Positions 25,020 through 35,439 of a stretch of DNA of 64,000 nucleotides are shown here, piece after piece. The notes under the pieces are model-generated. The model saw only the letters and a program-made list of their open reading frames with translations, was not told where the DNA came from and did no database searches. Positions within the stretch are counted from its first letter, which is position 1. Every line of letters begins with the position of its first letter. This DNA comes from Guadua angustifolia (taxonomy: Eukaryota; Streptophyta; Magnoliopsida; Poales; Poaceae), in NCBI GenBank assembly GCA_036346375.1, contig JAYEVE010000690.1:31710-95709 (forward strand). Direction: 5' to 3'. The translations under genes were made by a program, and so were the position numbers.

Positions 25020-25680
25020 AGGATTTTGGATTAGGGGGGCCACGTAGATAAACAAAAAATTATCATAGCACCCAACAAAAAATTTCATAGCAACATCGAT
25101 GCATTTAAATTTAAATATAGCATAACCACATGTCCATATAAGTAAAATATGACATATTTTTTATAATAAGAAACTTACATCTATATTAACTTATATTTAG
25201 CTCTACGACTACCTAGAAGATCATACAAGCCAATAAGTTTATCTGAACTAATTTTCGCTGCTAGTTTTTTTTCAATGTAAACTATCATGCAATGTCGAAG
25301 AAAGCCATCTCCTATTTTATTTCGAAGGCGAGTCTTGACAAGTTTTATAGCTGAAAATGCTCGCTCTGTGGTTGCTGTTGACATCGAAAGAGTTATGACC
25401 AATCCTAATAGCCTATCAACCATTGAATAATGGGAAGCTTTACCTGTTTTATATAGTCCATTTGTTAAGTTAGCAAGAGATATCAAACATTGCATATATC
25501 AAGTTGAGAAAAATAGAAACTTTACCTATTTTATATAGTCCACTTGTCAAGTCAGTAAAAGTAGTGGGCTGGGCCTTTATTTGTTGTTTGCTAATGATAG
25601 CTAATTACTACCTATTAAACTTTATTTTTGTTGGGGGCTAGGCCCCTGCCCCCCTCTCTCTGCCCCTAATCGCGGGTGAA
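25020..25680 (-). mobile_element. hAT relic (MYM/TTF-type family)
   Basis: Bounded by G/C runs typical of these elements: 'ggggggcc' near 25,035 and 'gggggctaggcccctgccccc' near 25,632. Holds the C-terminal transposase piece below. Sequence from about 25,440 to 25,560 includes a second diverged copy of the 'ttttatatagtcca' segment. No clean target duplication was found, so limits are approximate. Confidence 0.55.
25181..25495 (-). pseudogene. hAT transposase C-terminal dimerisation fragment
   Basis: 104 codons open on the minus strand. Text such as 'TATTERAFSAIKLVKTRLRNKIGDGFLRHCMIVYIEKKL' is the classic hAT C-terminal dimerisation motif of the plant TTF/MYM-type zinc-finger transposase family. 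The DDE catalytic domain and the N-terminal zinc finger are absent, so this is a stump of a ~700-800 residue protein. It differs from the BED-type transposase at 14,239. Confidence 0.85.
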
Positions 25681-25689
25681 CGCCTATGT

Positions 25690-27290
25690 TTTATAACACA
25701 ATTAACTTTAGAAAAATGATAATGGCCCAACGTATCCATGGAAACCGTCATGCATGCGTGTCCACAGCCACTCAGCCAGCACATGCACGGGACACGAAAT
25801 GAAACAATTAATTTAATTTTGTTGCCGTTACACTCGCACATGGGTTCTGTATTTCGCGAATACCATGTCATAAGTAGTAACACACAAACTACACAAACAA
25901 TAAATTTTACCCGACTACATTCTACATATGGGCTCCGTATCAATGAGTATCATGTTAAGATTTAGTACTTCGAGTGGAAATGAAAGGAAATAATTAATCA
26001 AACTTTGTCAATGTTACGCTCGCACGTGGGTTCTTTATTTGTGAATACCATGTCATGAGTAGTAACACAAACTAAACAAAGAATAACTTTTTACCCATCT
26101 ACATTCTGCATATGAGCTCCATATCAATTAGTACCATGTCATAATTTAGTAGTCCTAGTGAAGATAAAATAAAGAAATAAACAATTTTGGTTTTGACTAC
26201 ATTCTGAACATAGGCTCCATATCATGAGTAGCATGTCATGAGTAATCCGAGTATAAATAAATAAATAAATAATTTGGTCTTTGTTACACACTAAACATGG
26301 GTTCCGTATTCGCACCATGTTATAAATAGTAATACAGACACAAATGAAATAAACAAATAATAAAATTTTATCCGATTATATTCTGCACATGGGCTCTATA
26401 CATAAATGAGTACCATGTTATGAGTAGGGGTGCAAACGGAGCGGATAATTCCCGATCGATCAAGACCAATTCGCTTAAAATCCGATTCAATCCAAAAATG
26501 ATATCCATTATATCCGGATTCGATCCGATTCAATCTGCCTATCCGAAAAAAATATGGGGTAAGATATGGAAAGAGAAGTATCCGATCCATACCCGCATAT
26601 CCGAAAAATATCAGTGTAAATGAGTGCAATAGATATCCGATAACAGATCCGATAAACATAAACATTCTACATCATATAAGTTCATATGTTGATTGGAATT
26701 ATACTTGGCTGCATATTATTCTTGTATAGGGAAGGCAACTATTATTGAATTTGAAACACTTATATATCTCCAAGGTTCTAGTAAAGTTTTGTGTATTTAA
26801 TATGCGAATATATATGGTTTCGCTTTCACGCATAATCCGACTAACTATTCAGAATCGAGACTAACCGATCCGAACGATCCAGATTCGCCCGTATTCGCGA
26901 TTGAAGTAATCCAGATTCGTGATTCAATCCGCACCGTCCGTGATCCGATTCTATATCCGAGAAAAAATTTGGAATAGGATACGGAATAAGCAAAATCCGT
27001 CCGTATCCGATCCGTTTGCACCCCTAGTTATGAGTATAAGTTTGGATAAAATGAAATAAACAAGTAAATAATTTATGTCACGAGTAATAATACACACATA
27101 ATAAACAAATAAACTATATGTCTCGATTACACTAAATACATAAAATCTATGTTGTTAGTAATAATACAAACATTAAAAACAACGTTTGCTTCAGTTACAC
27201 TACATGAAAGTGCTTAATATTTATGAGCACTATGCAATGCTAGTATAGTAATACAAGACAGAGTAAAACTAAATAAAAAAAGAAATGATA
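25690..27290. repeat. Diverged tandem array, ~90/180 bp units
   Basis: The words 'cacatgggctccgtatc', 'gagtaccatgtcatgagtagtaa' and 'tacattctgcacatg' recur in the same order about every 90 bp, as higher-order pairs of about 180 bp (for example near 25,835, 25,925, 26,025, 26,105, 26,210, 26,290, 26,390), then fade towards 27,290. AT-rich spacers carry 'aataaataaacaa'. Units are well diverged, so the array is old. It is split by the MITE at 26,425-27,026. No coding capacity. Confidence 0.7.
26425..27026. mobile_element. hAT MITE, 602 bp
   Basis: Ends TAGGGGTGCAAACGGA and its inverse TCCGTTTGCACCCCTA, with a perfect 8 bp target duplication GTTATGAG (26,417-26,424 and 27,027-27,034). Subterminal sequence is rich in 'atccga/tcggat' words, as in the 5.2 kb hAT at 12,751, whose ends differ at only a few positions. 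No transposase, so mobilised in trans. Confidence 0.93.
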
Positions 27291-27556
27291 AAATAAAATG
27301 AACTCTCATTATGCTGCGTGTTCTCTAAAAATGAATACTTGCAACACGTGTGGCATTATTGTTGGCAGAGGTATTTTCCCGGCGATGCTTCTTCTGTGAG
27401 CTTTCATTGTATCACAGATGGCTGTTCTCACATAGGTGCATTTACGGGAAAAATCCAAACCTACTAATCTTCCTTTGTCTTCTCTCGATAAAGGTCCTGT
27501 TTGTACAATATTGTACTCTCAATAGTTTGCTCCTGTTGAATCCTTACTTCCCCTAT
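27291..27556. other. No recognisable feature
   Basis: Unique-looking sequence between the tandem array and the next MITE. An open frame of 135 codons starting at 27,350 runs into the MITE and shows no family motif. Confidence 0.4.
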
Positions 27557-27564
27557 CATAGCAA

Positions 27565-28283
27565 TACGGATAAAAACGGAAATGGAATTTCTGACCGTTT
27601 CGGAGAAAAACGGAAAAGAAAACATTTTTTTGGAAATGGAAATGAAAAATATCAGTACAGAAATAGAAATGAAATTTTTTTGTCGAAAACGGAAACAAAA
27701 GCGAGAGAGCCATTTCCGATAGAAACAGAAATAGAAACGGAAATTCCGTATAAATGAAACCGGAAATTCCGTTGAAAACTTGGCCCACCTAGCCCAAAAA
27801 GGAGAATGGAGAATTTACATTTATTTTTGAATTAAAATAATTTAAGAAAGCAGATGGCTTTATAGAAAATATCAAATAGAGCTAAAAAATTCTGAAAAAA
27901 AATCTCAAAAATACTTTGGAATATATATAACCTAGGAAAATTATTTCTAGCATAATTTTGATTTCATTTTTCATGAATAAATTAATTCTATAAATCTAAA
28001 AATAACAAAATGGCATTTATAAACTCCAGAGAATCCAAGATAAATCTTAGAAAATCATAAATGAGCTACATTGTTTTTGCGGTCATGTACTATGTTCTTG
28101 TGGAATTTTTCACTTTCGCTTCCTCAGATCCGCCCCGCTCGCTCCGCATTCGCTTCCGCCGCCATCCGCTTCCTCGTGATCCATTTCTAAGGTTTCTAAT
28201 TTCGTCACCATTACCGGTAAAAGATATGGAAACAAAAATGGAACAACTATTTACAAACCGTTTCTGTTCCGTTTTCATCCTTA
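27565..28283. mobile_element. hAT-like MITE with 'cggaaa' words, 719 bp
   Basis: Left end TACGGATAAAAACGGA and right end, read inversely, TAAGGATGAAAACGGA. Flanks are CATAGCAA (27,557-27,564) and CATAGTAA (28,284-28,291), an 8 bp duplication with one mismatch. The left third repeats 'cggaaatggaaa', the right end carries 'ccgtttctgttccgtttt', and the centre is AT-rich. No transposase. hAT assignment rests on the 8 bp duplication and end sequence. Confidence 0.82.
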
Positions 28284-28291
28284 CATAGTAA

Positions 28292-29486
28292 GGCATACAC
28301 TGTTGCATTGGTACAAGCAAACCTACCCAGAATGCATGTGCTATTCCAGCCTTCTAATGTGTAAAGTTAAACTAGATAATTTAGTTGGTATAAGGCTATC
28401 CCATACCGATACTTGTGGTTGTACGGATATTCTTTGGATCATACAACACTACGTTCAGTCTTTAATCCAACCTAAGTGATAAGTCCCTCTCTCACATGCA
28501 AGTCACATGCAAATCCGGTTGTTGCCAGTAATCATCCGCATCAAAACCATAGTTTTATTTTCATTTTACCAAAATATCAACAACCTTTAATGTTGTATCC
28601 AACCTTTTTAAAATTCTCAAGAAACAGTTTAATCTGATTTTTTCAGTTCCTAATACTAAAGCATGGCTAAACATGATTAATATGTAACGTCATATACCCA
28701 AGTTGACATCATGTATTGTCTAACCTTATTCTAGGGTTATCAAGGTTCATAATTAAATATTTATTAAGGAATTTCAATGAGATAGGGTTATAGCTACAAA
28801 TACCATAATATAGCAAATTTACACAAAATATGTGCATGCATAAATAGATTTGACAAAACAAAACAAAATTAAAACACTGGGATCAATATGATCAAAAGGG
28901 ATGCTTGCCTTGCTTTGTTGATTCAGGAATCGACTCGGGGTCGAGGTCATAGTTGGTGTCGTCAACGACTATGTTGGAAGCATCTGTGACTACATGTCAT
29001 TCAACAGGAAACAAAACAAAGCAATAGCAATAATAGTAAGAGGTAAAAAGAAGTCAAATAACATCAAATTCAAATATAAATAAAAATAGAAGGTTCTAGT
29101 GATAAAAAGATTTTAGGTGTGGTTTCTCATTTTTAAACTTGTTGTTCATATTATGAGTTCCCAAAGTTCATATTATAAGAAGGTGCATTAAATGTAAATT
29201 ACGTTCGAATACAATTACCTTCATATCATCAGAGGGTCCTGACCTCTGGAAATTGTTTACATTAAAGCATCAGACAGTCCTGACATCTGGGGTTTTTTTT
29301 GAAAGAATTAAGTGCAAAATATGTCCGAATGCTTTTACCTTTGCAGCATCAGAGCGTCCTGACCTCTAGAAAATATTGGAGTTGGTCTCATGTTATTGTT
29401 TCAAAATTAAGGCATGTTTTATATTTGCATGAGTGTCTTTGTAGGGTATGTATGTATGTATGTATGTATGTATGTATGTATGTATG

Positions 29487-29557
<71 letters not shown>

Positions 29558-29779
29558 TTTAGGACAAGGTTACAACGAAGTTCATTTAAGCTTAGTCAAA
29601 TTTTATTTAACTTATGGCCTTGATATTTGATTTCAAAGATGAATCAAAACAATTAAATCAATTTCTGATTATAGATTCTAATTAAGCTACAGGTTATGAA
29701 CTTACCTCCTCCTTAGATTTTGGGCTAACCAACTAGGCACAAACCAAATTGGTCCCACTTGCCATGATAACTAACTAGA
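28292..29779 (-). repeat. Gypsy LTR remnant, minus orientation, first part
   Basis: Read in reverse it resembles the tail of the solo LTR at 22,370-24,854: 'aaggctatcccatac...acttgtggttg' at 28,385-28,425 is the inverse of 23,740-23,775. Interrupted at 29,780 by the Tekay-like element; I place the rest at 44,894-46,098. The outer end on the left is not resolved; a weak candidate is near 27,395. Confidence 0.6.
29447..29550. repeat. Compound microsatellite (TATG)n(TA)n
   Basis: About 11 uninterrupted TATG units (29,447-29,490) run directly into about 30 TA units (29,491-29,550). It sits in the LTR remnant. Apparent Tyr-Val-Cys/Tyr-Ile ORFs here are artefacts of the repeat. Confidence 0.98.
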
Positions 29780-31881
29780 TGTTGGACTCGGGAAAAACAC
29801 TTCCGAAATTCTCTGTGTATCCTGTACTAGTCCAGGAAAAGCTAGTACACACAGCAGAAATGTTATCACAACATATCCAACATATTTTATTAATAATCAG
29901 AGTTTACAATAATTATGGCATGCAAGTCAAATAAAAGAATACAGTGGACGAAGAATAAAACCAGTAGTAGAACCCAATAGATTCGCTACAGGCAATCAAC
30001 TGGGGCAGCGGCCTAGTTATCTTGGTCCTCACCATCGTAGAGATACTCCTCTAAAAAGATAGAATAAGAAAGGGTGAGTACAAAAGTTATCTTGGTCCTC
30101 ACACAGTAAATGTAGTATTAATGAAGGGTCACAAAGGAAGACATAATATGGTTCATTTGAGCATAAAGCAATATTTCAAATACAATAATTAATTTTCAAT
30201 GCGTAATTGATATAGTAAAAACTGAGTTTTTCATCCAATTTTCAACACGGGCTCCAACCCGGAGTTTCATCCCAAGTTTCCCATGTGGACTCCCTCCACA
30301 TATAAACCATTTTTCTGAAAAACATTTTGAAATCCAAAGTCTAGTCCGTGAAAGGCATGCTCGACATGCCCATGACCACGGGCGTGGCTAATCGATTAGT
30401 TTTACACTCTACAGAGGTTGTACAACTTTACCCACAAGACATGATTATCTCCTTTTTCCCAAATACACACTTCCTTTCGGTGTGTCGGCAGAGAAAATCA
30501 TGACAAGGCCCCTATAAAGCTCCATCCACGTAGTCAAGCCTTCTAAGGTTCCACCGTAGGGTTAAACCACCCAGCCTAGAAGCCTCTAGTGTCGAGTGAC
30601 AACCATACACCATCGCCACTTTCAACCCGATGGCACGATCGTCTATGGTATGTCGCCATACGTAAAGCCGTGTCCATTCCCATTCTGCATTTGTGGTAGT
30701 ATGGTAAGGCTTTACATTCAGCCGTAATACGATCGTCCTTAATTGACTAGGCGAAGCCACAACCCTTGTTCCTCATGCACCCACCACCAACCATTCTCAC
30801 CCAGCCTAAATCATATTTTCACTTTCTTTTGAATAACATCATCTTTCATAACATCCCATGGTGCACCGACACCAAGGACTAACTTTATTTTCAACATAAA
30901 TCTTGTTTTGGCATAAATCCCCAAGAAGTCATAATTTCATGTCTAAGCATGTCTAAGCCATTTGTTATATGGCACTAGTTAATATTACAATAATGTATCA
31001 ACCAGTGATATTTTGCTCTAAGATGACAAGGAATGAATATTTCAAAGTTAATTAAGGTCATAACAATTAGGAGTAACTAATTATTTAAAACTAGGATTTA
31101 AATTACATTGATAAAATTATGAATGCAATAATTTAAATCAAAATATAATTTTAAATTCTGGGATCAACATGTTCAAGGGTGTGACTTGCCTTGGTTGTAG
31201 GGTCGACGCTCGGGATCGTCGATAGTGCACCGTTCCGACTCTCCGAAATCTATATGCGAAAAACAACCAAATCAAATAAAATCCAAATAAATTCAATAAA
31301 ATAACAAACTAGCATAAATAAGTAATTTGAGATTTTAGATGAATTTAGAAAGAAAAAGGAGCAAAATAGAGTTTAAACGGGACGAAAACGCACCGGAAGA
31401 TTTTTTTTTAAAAAGAAAAAGAATGGCAATCAGAGATTTTAAAACGCTCACCCAAAGCACTCTCGACATCAATGGTGCAAGGAGGAGGGCGGGCCAGAGG
31501 TAGGTTGCTGCCAAGGGCGGGCGCGGCGGTGCATTGGTGGCGCCATGAGCCAACGACGTGGACGGAGGCGGTTGGACTGCACGGGTAATGACGTAAAAGG
31601 GCGTGCGATGACTTCTTACCTCACGAAAAATGATGAAATGGGGATGAAATGGCTCGGGAGAAGTTGCAAAATGGGTTGCTCCCGTTGAGAGGCACCTGAT
31701 GCTCCTTTTATAGGGTGGGAGGAGGTCCGAGGAGGGAGCAATTGTGGAAAGAACGACGGTGGCCAAAAAGGAAGGTTTTCACGAAATTTTGGGCACAATG
31801 AGGGGGATTTGATGGGGAAAATTGCTTTGGAAGGTTGAGGAGATGACATGGATTGATTTGTCCAAGTTTTTGGAAAGAAAT
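29780..31881 (-). repeat. Tekay-like 3' LTR, first part
   Basis: Aligns base for base over most of its length with 42,434-44,505. Broken by the Tat-type insertion; GAAAT (31,877-31,881) is the left target duplication. The shared segment 'cactctRcagaggttgtacaactttacccac' lies near 30,405. Confidence 0.92.
31706..31713 (-). promoter_or_regulatory. TATA box of the Tekay-like LTR (copy 1)
   Basis: Minus-strand CTATAAAAGGAGC within a GC-rich block, conserved at the same place in the other LTR (44,327-44,335). Likely LTR promoter. Confidence 0.6.
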
Positions 31882-32771
31882 TGACGTGTACTCATACCAT
31901 GGGTACCTCAATGCCTGACGAGGAATAGGTTGACCCAAGCCCAAGGTCGGGTTGCCCACTGGGCCACAAAGGACACTCTGTCCCCGATTAAACCATCCAG
32001 GGGCGGTCCGACCTCGCCATGAGCTCTGGCGCCCACAAGCTCTGACACTGCTAAGACAACTCCGCCATGGCCTGATGCCGACCATCACTAGTCGATTCGA
32101 GTTGGCCACCGCCCCACGGACACGATGGCTCAGAGGACTGCATGGGGCAGGTGGCTCCTTCCCAAGGCGGCGGGAGGTTGTCGGGTCAAGCACCGCCTCA
32201 TCGCCCACCATGCATAGGAGGATGCGCCCCTCCCGAGGCAACACCAGAGCTAAGCGCCACGGGCGTCAAGACTGCAAACGCTAGAGAGTAGGTGCGCCGC
32301 TTCCCGGCAAAACAGAAAACAAAGCCACTCGATGTATCTACCAACCCAACATGGGGCGAGTAGACACTTGCCACCGCCAAGCCCAAGACTGACTCCTGCG
32401 AGGACACCCATTCTTTCTTTTTCCACTTCCCATGTAACCCGCCTCCGCCTATATAAAGGAGGCAGGACCCTCGTGAAAGGGCGATTTTTTACAAAGTAAC
32501 AAGACACACACATGGCTCGAACGCCTCCCAGCCTCGAGCCCTTAGCATCTCCAAGCTGAGCTCTCCTGGCCAGACGAGGCGCCAAGGCTAGTCCTAGCCC
32601 TCGCTTGTAACACCGAATACCATCTGCACCCAAAGCAACATGATCCACCACACTTAACTAGAGTAGACATTCGCCCGAACCAAGATACTTTGGGCCTCGA
32701 GTCGTGCCATTCAAGGAGAGGGAATGCGCGACCCTTGACTAAAATTCACTTGCCAGATTCAAACATCGACA
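31882..32771 (+). repeat. Tat-type 5' LTR
   Basis: Begins TGACGTGTACTCATACC and ends AAACATCGACA, matching 39,435-40,329 throughout. Contains a TATA box and a GC-rich U3. Confidence 0.9.
32450..32457 (+). promoter_or_regulatory. TATA box of the Tat-type 5' LTR
   Basis: 'TATATAAA' followed by 'ggaggcaggacc', conserved in the 3' LTR at 40,000-40,007. Best candidate for the element's promoter, with a start about 30 bp on. Confidence 0.7.
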
Positions 32772-32773
32772 AT

Positions 32774-32790
32774 TGGCGCTACCGTAGGGG
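32774..32790 (+). promoter_or_regulatory. Primer binding site, TGGCGC type
   Basis: TGGCGCTACCGTAGGGG lies two bases inside the 5' LTR, the usual place and the usual start for grass Tat-like Gypsy elements. Confidence 0.78.
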
Positions 32791-33108
32791 CTTTCACCAT
32801 CATCGCTATCCCCGGATTCCCATTCACCTCCTTGATGGTTTCTTCACCCACGATGGCATATTCAAGGCTGAGGAGCCGGATCCGCTTCGCACCTCGACTT
32901 GCCGCCACTTCTACGGAGAGCTCGGCTTGTCTCCGCCACCTTCAGACTGTGCACCGCTAGGAGCTCGGACTTCATCGCCAACATCCTTGGCAACCTCCGC
33001 CGAGGCCCTCAAGCACCTCGACGCCAGAGCCCATCAAGCTGCCAGCACCATCTCTGGCGCAAGTAGGGCGTGAGCCTGCGGCGGCGACGCCGCCTCGCAG
33101 TTCACAAA

Positions 33109-35021
33109 CCGTGGCAATGACCAGTTATGTGCCGCCCTCCATCCACGACTTCATCGGAGGACTCTCCACCACAACCCAGCCCGACATGGAGCGATTGCAG
33201 ACGGACCGCACTCAGGAATGCAACATGGCGGAGGACCGACCACCAGCAACCCCCGCAAGTCCAGAACTCCTCACCCGACACCGCGAGAAAACGGAGTATC
33301 AAGACGAACACGCCGAGCGATCCAAGCTCATCGCACCGAGCTCCAACAATAAACTGATGAGCCGAGGCTCAAGGGCCGAAGCAGATAAACTCCAGCCGAC
33401 CGGAGCAGAGTCACCCAAGCCCCCACTGCGATGGCGCCGGCGCCACGCCGACGCCAGTACATCATCGCCTAGCCGAGGGGTCCGACGGCCTTCCGCTCTT
33501 CCCCACGCAGCTGTAACGCCGCCAGCCGCAATGTCGCTCCGCAAAGATCCCCGCCGATGACCCGAGACCGTGGCTACATACCGTAACCTCCAGGACTAGT
33601 GAAGCGCAGCCAGGCAAAGACATGCAGGCCCGCCCACCACTCGGGCGCTTCTGCCGCCTGAAGGCCGGCTACGGATCGGGCGGAGTCCGACGAAGACGGC
33701 CGCAGCTGAGTGGCCCTGTGCCTCACGACTCTGACGGCGCCACCAAGTAACAACCACGACTTCCGCGCCACTCGAGGTGCGAAAAAGCGATAGACGAAGC
33801 TGCCCAATCACGGTCAGAGATGCAAATAGCCGCGAATCATCAGAGCTCGAGCCCCGATGGCCTGTAATACCAAGCGCGCTCGTCGGATCCGCGACGGACT
33901 TCCCTACTGTGTTCTCGGCGCCACCAACATAACCAAGTACACAGGCAACAAACCCCAGTGGGTTCGTTGAAGATCACCGGCCAGACAAGTGGGCGGTGGA
34001 GCTATCGATGACCCTTCATCATCCAAGACTTCCCATCTACCTCGCAGATTCGCATGAGCCCTCGCTCGAGTACTTGCCCCCAAGACCATCAGGATCTGGG
34101 CCGACTTGAAGAACCTCTTCGTCAAGAACTTCCTGCACATACAAGCTACCGGAATTTCGACTCAAGAGTCGTAGTTATAGAAATGGGGAGACTCTCCGAC
34201 TACATCCTGCTTTCTCCCAACAAGGCAATGAGCTCCTCGACATTTGTGACGCCGACGCCGCTGTATGTTCATCTACGCAGACCATTTTGCAAAGCCTTGG
34301 TGCAAGCCGGTCGGCTAAGCCCAGAATCACCAAGGAACTTCTGACATCGCAAACAACCACGCCCGCGAAGAGGCTGTGGGGCCATCTTCGAGAAAGGGAA
34401 GGCTAAGCGAGAGCCCACGGTGAAGCCGGGCGTCCGACCGCTCCGACAAACGAAGCGGCGAGGAAAACAAGGCCGAGGTTACTTGGTCGCAGCCTGCTGG
34501 ACTACCTCGCTAAGCAAAACAGGCAGCGCGCCGACCATTTCGAGAAGCCGATGGACACCAGGTTCAAATCACGTACCCCACAAGCACAAATACCGGATCA
34601 AGTCCTCAAGCGCTTATCTCTAGCACCCCCATGTCATCGCGACAAGGAAGAGCGGACTCGCACCAGATGCCGAGGAAAGAGTGCGACGCCAGCCTCCTTA
34701 ACCCGACGGCCGCCTCATGATCTTGCGGTCAAGGTATACGCCGATAAACGGAGGTTCAAGTCGCTTCCGCGAGGTCCACACGGTGACTCGCCGCGCCTGG
34801 CATTCTCGGGGTCGGAGTTCCCGATCACTTTCAATCGGACCAACCACCTCGACCACATTCCACAACCGGAGATATCCGCCGTTGTTGACCCCATCGTGGG
34901 GCCAAAGCGCTCGACTAAGGTGCTTATGGATTTGCGGCAATGCCTCAACATCTCAGATGTTGAGACACTCGACGCCATGGGGTCCTCGCCGAGTCTCCAA
35001 GACCTCGACAAGGATCGCTGA
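33109..35021 (+). pseudogene. Tat-type gag and protease, frameshifted
   Basis: Structural protein and protease of the Gypsy element. Gag starts near 33,109 ('MAMTSYVPPSIHDFIGG'). The retrotransposon gag domain is recognisable in mixed frames at 33,990-34,330 ('WADLKNLFVKNFL', then 'LSDYI', then a cysteine-poor tail). A basic 'RQTKRRGKQ' stretch follows at about 34,440. The protease region (34,551-35,021) shows the clear 'ITFNRTNHLDHIPQPE..AVVDPIVG..STKVLMDL' and 'ETLDAMG' text, but the catalytic Asp-Gly-Ser/Gly after 'VLMD' is lost to indels. The plus-strand 341-codon ORF at 34,717-35,742 is out of frame with this. Reverse transcriptase does not follow. Confidence 0.82.
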
Positions 35022-35439
35022 AGTCTCGCCAAGTTTTTCACCGAGACAACTTCTTCCTGCGGTGTCCCGCTGCATTGCCGCCGGCCCCTTCTCGGCCGAA
35101 GTCGCCACCCGAGGCGGTCGCCCCACCACGCGGTCTCTTCCGCAGCTATTTACGGCAAAGATCTTGGCGCCGCGGTCTCGCCAGAGAGACTCGAGCCGAC
35201 ACTTTCGCCTCAAGGACCGCTTGTCCGCGCCTCTAACAAGACATGCACAATCTGCCCAGCCTCGGGGCCTTTTTCCGCTTCCACCGCCACTGCCAAGGCT
35301 CTCGAAGGCAGGCGCACCGACGCAGCCTGCCAGACTCTCTCCTACGCCGCCTTCCGGCCGTGCAAGCGCCGGAGGAACTCAGACTTGTCCTCCGATCGGG
35401 CCCACAAGTGATGTGAAACACGAACACCCTTTTAGCCTA

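Noticed and set aside
27390..27400. 'tcttc' before 'tgtgag' as left target duplication of the LTR ending at 46,098 (right flank 'tcttc')
   Set aside because: Five-base match is easily by chance, and the terminal ~800 bp expected of this LTR family is missing there; kept only as a weak candidate.
29299..29630. Overlapping frames encoding Tyr-Val-Cys and Tyr-Ile runs
   Set aside because: Pure translation of the (TATG)n(TA)n microsatellite.
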